Origin: an uncultured Collinsella sp.
Lineage (GTDB): Bacteria > Actinomycetota > Coriobacteriia > Coriobacteriales > Coriobacteriaceae
Direction of reading: 5' to 3'
Assembly (NCBI GenBank): GCA_902495985.1
Contig: CABUZF010000094.1
Span: forward strand, 1 to 5,595
DNA length: 5,595 nt
Below are positions 1 to 5,504 of the stretch, one piece after another. A program made the position numbers and the translations under genes. The notes beneath the pieces are model-generated. The model was not told the DNA's origin and did not search any database. It was given only the letters and a program-made list of their open reading frames with translations. Every line of letters begins with the position of its first letter. Positions within the stretch are counted from its first letter, which is position 1.

Positions 1-951
1 GAGGAACTCGATGCCCTGTGCGACGAGGACGACAACCTCGCGGGCTTTGGCGACGTTGAACCCGGTTTTCGCAGCGGCTTCGTAGCCCTGGTTGGCCGCC
101 CCAACGCCGGTAAGTCCACGCTGCTCAACGCCTGCTACGGCAAAAAGGTCGCCATCACCTCGTCGGTGGCCCAGACGACCCGCCGCCGCATGCGCGCCGT
201 CGTCAACCGTCCCGGCTACCAGCTGGTCTTTGTCGATACCCCCGGTATTCATAAGCCCAAGGACGGCTTGGGATCCGAGCTCAACAAGAGCGCGTTGTTC
301 GAGCTGAACGATGTCGATGTCGTCGCGTTTTTGATTGATGCCACCAAGCCCATCGGCAGGGGAGACGCCTGGGTTGCCGAGCGTGTCAAGAACGCTCGTT
401 CCAAGAAGGTCCTGGTGCTTACCAAGGCCGATGAGGCCGACCCCGCACAGGTCATGGAGCAGCTTAAGGCCGCCCACGAGCTCATGGAATATGACGACGA
501 GATCGTGACGTCGTCGGTCAAGAACTTCAACGTCGATGCCTTTATCGAGACCGTTGCGCACTTTTTGCCCGAGGGTCCGCGTTGGTTCCCCGAGGACATG
601 GGTACTGACGCTTCCGACGAGACACTCGTTGCCGAGTTTGTGCGCGAGAAGGTCTTGCGCCGCACCCGTGATGAGATTCCGCACTCCGTTGGCGTGATCT
701 GCGATGCGCTCGAGCAGACCAAGAAGGTGCTGCGCGTCCACGCCACCATTTACGTTGAGCGCGAGGGCCAAAAGGGTATCATCATCGGCAAGGGCGGCGA
801 GATGATCAAGCATATCGGTATCGACGCCCGTCGCGATCTTGAGCGCATCTTTGGCACGCAGGTCTTTTTGGAGCTGGACGTGAAGGTCAAGTCCGGCTGG
901 CGCGACGACGAGGCCCAGATTCGCCGCTTTGGCTATAACGCCGAAGACTAA
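1..951 (+). CDS. era: GTPase Era, 5' end outside the window
   Basis: Era is a membrane-associated GTPase that binds the 3' end of 16S rRNA through a C-terminal KH domain and acts in 30S subunit maturation. Frame 1 is open from base 1, giving 316 visible residues with no start codon of ATG, GTG or TTG type before the GTPase core, so the true start lies upstream. Visible motifs are the G1 P-loop GRPNAGKST (residues 32-40), the switch region with AQTTRRR, G3 DTPG (79-82), G4 TKAD (141-144, where NKxD is the usual form), a G5-like SSVKN, and a KH domain with GKGG (263-266) followed by the family-typical KVKSGWRDDEAQIRRFGY. A GTG at 166 is in frame but would remove the P-loop and is not the start. 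At least 31 residues precede the P-loop, including an acidic stretch (EELDALCDEDD), longer than in E. coli Era. recO follows after 15 bases, suggesting cotranscription. Confidence 0.96.
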   Translation, partial: EELDALCDEDDNLAGFGDVEPGFRSGFVALVGRPNAGKSTLLNACYGKKVAITSSVAQTTRRRMRAVVNRPGYQLVFVDTPGIHKPKDGLGSELNKSALFELNDVDVVAFLIDATKPIGRGDAWVAERVKNARSKKVLVLTKADEADPAQVMEQLKAAHELMEYDDEIVTSSVKNFNVDAFIETVAHFLPEGPRWFPEDMGTDASDETLVAEFVREKVLRRTRDEIPHSVGVICDALEQTKKVLRVHATIYVEREGQKGIIIGKGGEMIKHIGIDARRDLERIFGTQVFLELDVKVKSGWRDDEAQIRRFGYNAED

Positions 952-966
952 GGACGCGCGGCGCGC

Positions 967-1716
967 ATGGCAGGCTCCCGGACATATCGCACGAAAGTGC
1001 TCGTGCTCGATAAGACTAAGCTCAAAGAGACCGACCTGATCTTGACGATGCTTGACGAGCGGGGACGGCAGGTTCGTGCCGTGGCAAAGGGTGCCCGTAA
1101 ACCCGGTGGGCGCCTGGCTGCGCGCTGTGAGCTGTTCTGTACCGTCGACATGCTGCTCGCGCATGGGCGGTCGCTCGACGTGGTTTCCCAGGCCGAGCTT
1201 ATGGAAGCGCCGCTCGGCGCTGCGCCCGATTACGAGACGACCTGCGCCGCAAGCGCGATCGCCGAGGTCGCGCGCGTGTGCTCGTTCGAGGACGCCGAGG
1301 ACCCGTTTACCTTTGCCATAACGCAGCGAGCGCTTGCCCTGGTGGGCAGCGGGCTCGACACAGCGCATATGGATCTGCTCGTGGCGGCCTTTGTCTTTAA
1401 GCTGCTGTCGCACGTTGGCTACCGACCCGATTTTTCGGCCTGCGTGCTGTGCGGAGACCCCATGCTGTCGTATTTTTCGCCCCGGGCGGGCGGTCTTCTG
1501 TGCGGGTCGTGCGCGTCGAGCGTTCCGGGTGCCGAGTTGGTGTCGACCGGTGAGGTCGCATGGCTGCGCGCCCTCATGTCCATGACCTTCGATGCGCTCA
1601 TGGCCGAGCGAATCGACCCGCATACGGCGGCATTCTTGCTCGGGCTTTCGCATGTTTGGGCCGCCACGCACACCGATCAGCGCCTCCGTGCGATGGAATT
1701 CATGTTGGGTCGGTGA
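967..1716 (+). CDS. recO: DNA repair protein RecO
   Basis: RecO works with RecR (and RecF) to load RecA onto SSB-coated single-stranded DNA in gap repair and also anneals complementary strands. The 249-residue product has the expected length. The N-terminal part (about 5-80) reads as the RecO OB-fold, with YRTKVLVLDKTKLKETDLI followed by the basic AVAKGARKPGGRL segment. The C-terminal half is helical and carries a zinc-finger pattern, CVLC (C159, C162) and CGSC (C179, C182), typical of many bacterial RecO proteins. The ATG at 967 is preceded by AAGGA (950-954), which overlaps the era stop codon; the 12-base spacing is somewhat long. The tight spacing to era argues for one transcript, and era-recO adjacency is common in bacteria. 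GC content is high, like the other housekeeping genes here. Confidence 0.94.
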   Translation: MAGSRTYRTKVLVLDKTKLKETDLILTMLDERGRQVRAVAKGARKPGGRLAARCELFCTVDMLLAHGRSLDVVSQAELMEAPLGAAPDYETTCAASAIAEVARVCSFEDAEDPFTFAITQRALALVGSGLDTAHMDLLVAAFVFKLLSHVGYRPDFSACVLCGDPMLSYFSPRAGGLLCGSCASSVPGAELVSTGEVAWLRALMSMTFDALMAERIDPHTAAFLLGLSHVWAATHTDQRLRAMEFMLGR

Positions 1717-1740
1717 TGATGCGCAGGGGCGGGCTGCTTG

Positions 1741-1749
1741 TGGTAACAT
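1741..1749 (+). promoter_or_regulatory. possible extended -10 promoter for rpsO
   Basis: TGGTAACAT reads as an extended -10 element (TG, one base, then TAACAT, four of six matches to TATAAT). No good -35 element lies 16-18 bases upstream. It sits in the recO-rpsO gap, 25 bases after the recO stop, and would start a transcript near 1756 with a leader of about 100 bases. This is inferred from position and motif only, and rpsO may also be reached by read-through from era-recO. Confidence 0.35.
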
Positions 1750-1755
1750 ATCGGC

Positions 1756-1854
1756 CTGTTAGTACCTCGACCTTGGTTGCTCGCTCCACCGGCGGCTTCC
1801 CAGTCCGAGGCGAATCGAGTCGCCCGATGGCGACGCAAAACGAAAGGTGAAACA
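1756..1854 (+). promoter_or_regulatory. rpsO 5' leader with possible S15-responsive structure
   Basis: The leader can form several helices. A 6-bp hairpin, GTCGCC (1819-1824) with GGCGAC (1829-1834) around a CGAT loop, ends eight bases before the ribosome binding site. A long-range 5-bp stem pairs CCTCG (1765-1769) with CGAGG (1806-1810). An alternative pairs CTCGA (1766-1770) with TCGAG (1815-1819), using overlapping bases, so the two are mutually exclusive. S15 represses its own mRNA through leader structures in several phyla, including unrelated structures in different groups. That this leader does so is inference; no known S15 leader class was recognised. The ribosome binding site is AAAGGTG (1843-1849), five bases before the ATG. 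Confidence 0.35.
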
Positions 1855-2133
1855 ATGACTGTTTCCAAAGAGCGCAAGGCGGAGCTGACTGCCCAGTTCG
1901 GTAACACCCCGGTCGACACCGGCAACCCCAAGGTTCAGGTCGCCATCCTGTCCGAGCGCATCAAGGAGCTGACCGAGCACATGAAGTCCCACCAAAAGGA
2001 CTTCCACACCCGTCGTGGCCTGCTCATGCTCGTCGGTCGTCGTCGTCGTCTTCTCTCCTACATCAAGAAGAACGACATCGTCGAGTACCGTGAGCTCATC
2101 AAGGCTCTGGGCATTCGCGACAATATTCAGTAG
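1855..2133 (+). CDS. rpsO: 30S ribosomal protein S15
   Basis: S15 is an early-binding small-subunit protein that contacts the 16S rRNA central domain (three-way junction of helices 20-22) and helps form a bridge to the 50S subunit. The product is 92 residues, close to the family's usual 88-90. Recognisable S15 signatures are DTGNPKVQVAIL (21-32), LTEH(M)K with H42, KDFHTRRGLL (48-57, D49 at the position of a conserved rRNA-contacting Asp), then GRRRRLLSYIKKND and the C-terminal YRELIKALGIRDN. The ATG at 1855 is chosen because it has a good Shine-Dalgarno (AAAGGTG) five bases upstream and gives the family N-terminus. The frame stays open to 1777 but the extra 26 residues do not look like S15. 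pnp lies downstream beyond a terminator, the conserved rpsO-pnp order. Confidence 0.98.
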   Translation: MTVSKERKAELTAQFGNTPVDTGNPKVQVAILSERIKELTEHMKSHQKDFHTRRGLLMLVGRRRRLLSYIKKNDIVEYRELIKALGIRDNIQ

Positions 2134-2149
2134 CGAACTTGTACATGCT

Positions 2150-2180
2150 AAGAGCGTCCTGCATGCGGGACGCTCTTTTT
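2150..2180 (+). terminator. intrinsic terminator after rpsO
   Basis: AGAGCGTCC (2151-2159) pairs perfectly with GGACGCTCT (2168-2176) around an 8-base loop. One further A-T pair (2150 with 2177) is possible, and a run of five T ends at 2180. It starts 17 bases after the rpsO stop, so it probably separates rpsO from pnp, with some read-through as known for the E. coli rpsO-pnp locus. Confidence 0.9.
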
Positions 2181-2283
2181 GTGTAAGGGCGTGAACAATC
2201 ACGCTCTGAAGCGTGGCGGGGGCAGGGGGCCCGCGTCACATGAGAAGCCCGCAGGCAAGGGGCCTGTGGGGTAAAGGAGAACA
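2181..2283 (+). promoter_or_regulatory. pnp leader region with competing hairpins
   Basis: Three hairpins can be drawn. Hairpin A pairs 2187-2194 with 2199-2206 (8 bp, one G-T, ACAA loop). Hairpin B pairs 2199-2205 with 2210-2216 (7 bp with a terminal T-G, CTGA loop) and reuses the 3' arm of A, so the two exclude each other. Hairpin C pairs CCCGCAGGC (2248-2256) with GCCTGTGGG (2262-2270), 9 bp with one G-T, and ends two bases before the Shine-Dalgarno AAAGGAG (2273-2279). I see no convincing promoter here. In E. coli, PNPase represses its own mRNA after RNase III cuts a leader hairpin; a comparable role here is inference. Confidence 0.4.
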
Positions 2284-4530
2284 ATGACACTCGTATCCAA
2301 GACCTTTGAGCTGTACGGCAAGACCTACACCTTTGAGTCCGGCGAGCTTGCCAAGCAGGCCACTGGCGCCTGTCTGGTCAAGCAGGGCGACACCACGATG
2401 CTCGACACCGTGGTCGTCTCCAAGGAGCGCAAGAACTACGACTTCTTCCCGCTGACCGTCGACTTCAACGAGAAGATGTACGCTGCCGGCCGCATCCCGG
2501 GTGGCTACCTCAAGCGTGAGGGCCGTCCCAGCGAGAAGGCCACGCTCACCGCGCGCATGATCGACCGTCCGATTCGCCCGAGCTTCCCGGACGGCTTCCG
2601 CAACGAGGTACACATTGTCGCTACCTCGCTCGTCGCCGACCAGGTCAACCCCTTCGACGTCATCAACGTCATGGGTGCCTCCCTGGCCATGACGCTCGGC
2701 GGCGTGCCCTTCGAGGGCCCGCTTGCCTGCGTGCGCATCGGCCGTAACGTGGAGACCGGCGAGTTTATCGTCAACCCCACCTACGAGGAGCGCGAGAACT
2801 CCGATCTGGACCTGGAGCTGGGCGGATCCGCCGACTTCATCTCGATGGTCGAGGCCGGCGCCGAGGAGATCTCCGAGGACGACATGCTCGCCGCTATGAA
2901 GTTTGGCCAGGAGGCCCTTGCTGCTTTCTGCCAGGCTCAGGACGAGTTCGTCGCCGAGTGGGAGCAGGTTAACGGCCCCATCGTCAAGAAGGAGTACCCG
3001 CTCGACCAGCCCGTCGAGGAGGTCCAGGAGCGCATCTTCGCCCACTACGACGAGATGGCTGCCGCCCTTCGCGACGCCGACAAGCTCTCCCGTATCGGCA
3101 AGGTCGAGGCTCTGAAGGAGTCCATCCGCGCCGAGTTCACCGAGGAGGAGCAGGCCGCTTGGGAGCGCGAGATCCCCGTGGTGCTCAAGAAGCTCGAGAA
3201 GAAGGCCATGCGCACCATGGTCGTCGAGACCGGCGAGCGCGTCGACGGCCGTGCCGCCGACGAGATCCGTCCCATCATGGTGAAGGACAACTACCTGCCG
3301 CTCGTTCACGGCTCCGGCCTGTTCCAGCGTGGGCAGACCCAGGTGCTTTCCGTCCTGTCGCTCGGCATGCTCAACGAGGGCCAGCGCTTGGACACCATCG
3401 AGCCCACCGAGGGCAAGCGCTACATGCACCACTACAACTTCCCGCCGTTCTGCACCGGCGAGACCGGCCGCATGGGCAGCCCCAAGCGCCGCGAGATCGG
3501 TCACGGCAACCTGGCTGAACGCGCTCTGCTTCCGGTGCTTCCCGACGAGAACGAGTTCCCCTACGCCATCCGCGTCGTCTCCGAGGTCATGGAGTCCAAC
3601 GGCTCCTCTTCGATGGCTTCGACCTGCGGCTCCACGCTCGCCCTTATGGACGGCGGCGTGCCCATTAAGCGCCCAGTCTCCGGTATCGCCATGGGCCTGA
3701 TCCAGGAGGAGGGCAAGACCGTGGTCCTGTCCGACATCCAGGGTCTCGAGGACTTCCTGGGCGACATGGACTTTAAGGTCACCGGCACCACCGAGGGCAT
3801 CACCGCCCTGCAGATGGACAACAAGGCCACTGGCCTCACCTTCGACATCCTGGCCCGCGCCCTGCAGCAGGCCAAGGAGGGTCGTGCCTTCATTCTGCAG
3901 AAGATGCTCGATGTGATCCCCGAGCCGCGCCACACCACGCGCAGCACTGCTCCGCGCATCGTTTCCATCCAGGTTCCGACCGACAAGATCCGCGACGTCA
4001 TCGGTTCCGGCGGTAAGGTCATCCGCGGTATCCAGGACGAGACCGGCGCCTCGGTCGACATCCAGGAGGATGGTACTGTCTTTGTCGGCGGCACCGGCGA
4101 GTCCGTCGACCAGGCCGTCGAGCGTATCAAGCTCATCATCAAGGTTCCCGAGCCGGGCGAGGAGTACACCGGTCGCGTGGTCTCCATCCAGCCCTTCGGC
4201 GCCTTCGTCAACCTGCTGCCCGGTAAGGACGGCCTGCTGCACATCTCCCGCGTCGCCAAGGGCCGCGTGGAGAAGGTCGAGGACGTCCTCAACGTGGGCG
4301 ACGAGGTCAAGGTCGTCGTCATCGAGGTCGACGATCGCGGCAAGATCTCGCTCGATCGTCTTGATAAGCCCGAGGCCCCGGCTCGTGCCGAGGGTGCCTC
4401 CGAGGGCGACGGCGAGCACTTCCAGCGCCGTGAGCGTCCGCGTCGCGAGCGCTCTGAGCGCAGCGACCGTCCGCGCCGTCCCGGCGACAACGGAGGCCGA
4501 AAGCCTCGCCGTCACCACGACGCCGAGTAA
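2284..4530 (+). CDS. pnp: polyribonucleotide nucleotidyltransferase (PNPase)
   Basis: PNPase is a trimeric ring enzyme that degrades RNA 3' to 5' with phosphate, releasing nucleoside diphosphates, and can run in reverse to add 3' tails. The product has 748 residues, slightly longer than the roughly 700-residue norm. Domain order is complete: first RNase PH-like domain (about 10-145), helical linker (about 240-320), second RNase PH-like domain (about 325-545) with the active site, KH domain (about 555-620, GSGG at 574-577) and S1 domain (about 626-691). In the second domain, R402-R403 and S441-S443 match the phosphate-binding residues, while D490 and D496 (in EDFLGDMD) match the E. coli catalytic Asp486 and Asp492. 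The active site is therefore intact. The tail after 710 is Arg-rich and probably disordered. The ATG follows AAAGGAG by four bases. Codons end mostly in C or G, as expected for a highly expressed gene. Confidence 0.98.
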   Translation: MTLVSKTFELYGKTYTFESGELAKQATGACLVKQGDTTMLDTVVVSKERKNYDFFPLTVDFNEKMYAAGRIPGGYLKREGRPSEKATLTARMIDRPIRPSFPDGFRNEVHIVATSLVADQVNPFDVINVMGASLAMTLGGVPFEGPLACVRIGRNVETGEFIVNPTYEERENSDLDLELGGSADFISMVEAGAEEISEDDMLAAMKFGQEALAAFCQAQDEFVAEWEQVNGPIVKKEYPLDQPVEEVQERIFAHYDEMAAALRDADKLSRIGKVEALKESIRAEFTEEEQAAWEREIPVVLKKLEKKAMRTMVVETGERVDGRAADEIRPIMVKDNYLPLVHGSGLFQRGQTQVLSVLSLGMLNEGQRLDTIEPTEGKRYMHHYNFPPFCTGETGRMGSPKRREIGHGNLAERALLPVLPDENEFPYAIRVVSEVMESNGSSSMASTCGSTLALMDGGVPIKRPVSGIAMGLIQEEGKTVVLSDIQGLEDFLGDMDFKVTGTTEGITALQMDNKATGLTFDILARALQQAKEGRAFILQKMLDVIPEPRHTTRSTAPRIVSIQVPTDKIRDVIGSGGKVIRGIQDETGASVDIQEDGTVFVGGTGESVDQAVERIKLIIKVPEPGEEYTGRVVSIQPFGAFVNLLPGKDGLLHISRVAKGRVEKVEDVLNVGDEVKVVVIEVDDRGKISLDRLDKPEAPARAEGASEGDGEHFQRRERPRRERSERSDRPRRPGDNGGRKPRRHHDAE

Positions 4531-4553
4531 CAGCCGTACATAAGCAGCTCAAC

Positions 4554-4583
4554 AAGGGCGACTCCTAAGGGGGTCGCCCTTTT
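4554..4583 (+). terminator. intrinsic terminator after pnp
   Basis: AAGGGCGACTCC (4554-4565) folds back on GGGGTCGCCCTT (4570-4581) with one T-G pair and a TAAG tetraloop, followed by four T (4580-4583). It lies 24 bases after the pnp stop and is GC-rich, so it should be a strong stop. It insulates pnp from the acetyltransferase downstream. Confidence 0.9.
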
Positions 4584-4606
4584 GCTATTCCCGGCGGGGC
4601 CGCAGG

Positions 4607-4691
4607 TAAAGTTTCCTGCTCTACAGTCCTGCGCAAGACGGAAAGCACATTAAGTGCTTTCCTTTGCGTGCGGAACTCGCGATAAACTTTA
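4607..4691 (+). repeat. structured repeat, left copy (81-base core 4609-4689)
   Basis: This copy matches the reverse complement of 5510-5590 at 70 of 81 positions with no gaps. Its ends are a perfect 8-bp inverted repeat, TAAAGTTT (4607-4614) and AAACTTTA (4684-4691). Its centre is a perfect 9-bp hairpin, GGAAAGCAC (4640-4648) and GTGCTTTCC (4654-4662), around ATTAA, extended by CGCAA (4632-4636) with TTGCG (4664-4668). Six of the 11 differences from the other copy lie in the 9-bp stem and are fully compensated, four in the lower stem, and one near the end. The core AAGTTT to AAACTT is flanked by TA on both sides, compatible with a TA target duplication, although the palindromic ends make this ambiguous. 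No open reading frame is supported inside. It may be a MITE- or REP-like element. Confidence 0.85.
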
Positions 4692-4765
4692 TATGAGTCC
4701 CTCCCGGGCGCAAGCAAAAGGGCTGGTTAACGCTGTTGGTAGCTTGCTGGTCTTCTGTTCTTAGT

Positions 4766-4774
4766 TGATATACT
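4766..4774 (+). promoter_or_regulatory. extended -10 promoter for the acetyltransferase gene
   Basis: TGATATACT is a TG-plus-one-base extended -10 with hexamer TATACT (five of six matches to TATAAT). A weak -35-like TTGCTG (4744-4749) lies 19 bases away, so the extended -10 is the main evidence. A start near 4781 would give a leader of about 28 bases. It sits in unique sequence between the left repeat and the gene, so the gene has its own promoter beyond the pnp terminator. A perfect 6-bp inverted repeat, GCAAGC (4710-4715) and GCTTGC (4742-4747), overlaps the region just upstream; whether it binds a regulator cannot be told. Confidence 0.55.
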
Positions 4775-4808
4775 TTTTCGCATCTAACGCTTAGCCTAGG
4801 GGGTTGGC

Positions 4809-5429
4809 ATGACAAATAAGGTTGAATGGGACCGCATGATTGCCGGGGAGCTCTATAGCCCCTATCGGGTTAACGACCATTCGTTTAGTAGGGTGCATGC
4901 GGCTCAGAAGTTGTTTAATGAGTCGGTGTATTGGGCTGATTCGAGCGCCTTTGAGGAACTAAAGAAGTGTTTTCGCGTTGCTCCGGACGATATGGTCTTA
5001 ACGGCTCCCGTTTATTTTGATCACGGTGACAGGGTTTCGTTTGGTAACCATTTCTATGCGAATACCGGTTTGACGATTCTGGACGAAAATTACGTGACCT
5101 TTGGCGACAACGTCTTTCTAGGACCCCATGTGAGTATATTTACTGCTGGGCATCCAATTGACGCCGATGTGCGCAATCTAGACCTCGAGTATGCTAAGCC
5201 TGTCGTAATCGGCAACAACGTCTGGATGGGCGGCGGGGTGATTATCAATCCGGGCGTATCAATCGGAGACGATGTGGTCATAGCCTCAGGTTCAGTTGTT
5301 GTTAAAGACGTTCCAAGCCACGTCATCATCGGCGGCAATCCAGCTCATATCATTCGAGAGATTACCGACAACGATCGCAAGCTCTGGCAAGGCCAGCTGA
5401 ATGCCTACAACGAGGCAATTGGATCATAG
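4809..5429 (+). CDS. sugar O-acetyltransferase, maltose/galactoside acetyltransferase family
   Basis: The product (206 residues) belongs to the left-handed beta-helix acetyltransferases that move an acetyl group from acetyl-CoA to a sugar hydroxyl (Maa, LacA, NodL type), acting as cytosolic trimers. The N-terminus has the family's MIAGELYSPY motif (10-19). The hexapeptide-repeat helix runs from about 66 to 175, including VSFGNHFYANTG, VTFGDNVFLGPHVSIFTAGHPID, VVIGNNVWMGGGVIINPGVSIG and the closing VIIGGNPAHIIREI. H115 in TAGHP corresponds to the catalytic His of LacA, and N85 and W139 also fall at conserved positions, so the enzyme looks active. The ATG follows AGGGGG (4798-4803) by five bases. 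Codons are clearly richer in A/T-ending forms than in pnp or recO, and the gene lies between inverted repeats, which suggests acquisition by transfer. The true acceptor is unknown: maltose, glucose, a galactoside or a cell-surface sugar are all possible. Confidence 0.9.
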   Translation: MTNKVEWDRMIAGELYSPYRVNDHSFSRVHAAQKLFNESVYWADSSAFEELKKCFRVAPDDMVLTAPVYFDHGDRVSFGNHFYANTGLTILDENYVTFGDNVFLGPHVSIFTAGHPIDADVRNLDLEYAKPVVIGNNVWMGGGVIINPGVSIGDDVVIASGSVVVKDVPSHVIIGGNPAHIIREITDNDRKLWQGQLNAYNEAIGS

Positions 5430-5463
5430 CCTCGGCATTCCCGCAGATAAAACCTACTAAAAC

Positions 5464-5488
5464 AAACCTATCCCTTATTGGCAGGTTT
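5464..5488 (+). other. weak hairpin after the acetyltransferase gene
   Basis: AAACCT (5464-5469) can pair with AGGTTT (5483-5488) around a 13-base loop. There is no T-run after it, so it is a poor intrinsic terminator. Otherwise the stretch from 5430 to 5504 shows nothing I can assign, and transcription may instead stop in or beyond the right repeat. Confidence 0.2.
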
Positions 5489-5504
5489 CCCGTGGGGCGG
5501 GCAC

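Noticed and set aside
166..168. GTG as the start of era
   Set aside because: It lies after the P-loop, so the protein would lack nucleotide binding; the frame continues open to base 1.
421..432. TKAD in place of NKxD in Era G4 as a defect
   Set aside because: Thr at this position occurs in other functional Era-like (TRAFAC) GTPases, for example the YihA/YsxC type, so it is not evidence for loss of function.
1777..1854. Upstream in-frame extension of rpsO (26 extra residues)
   Set aside because: The extension does not resemble S15, and the ATG at 1855 has a well-placed Shine-Dalgarno and the family N-terminus.
2037..2050. CGT/CGTC short tandem run in rpsO
   Set aside because: It encodes the conserved Arg run of S15 (GRRRRLL) and needs no other explanation.
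2236..4518. Open frame of 760 codons on the minus strand, opposite pnp
   Set aside because: It is low-complexity Leu/Asp/Gly/Val/Ala-rich protein with no motif, and arises because C-ending pnp codons rarely give stops in that frame. pnp on the + strand is certain.
4621..4815. Minus-strand frame of 64 codons over the left repeat and promoter region
   Set aside because: No family resemblance or ribosome binding site is apparent, and most of it is repeat and promoter sequence.
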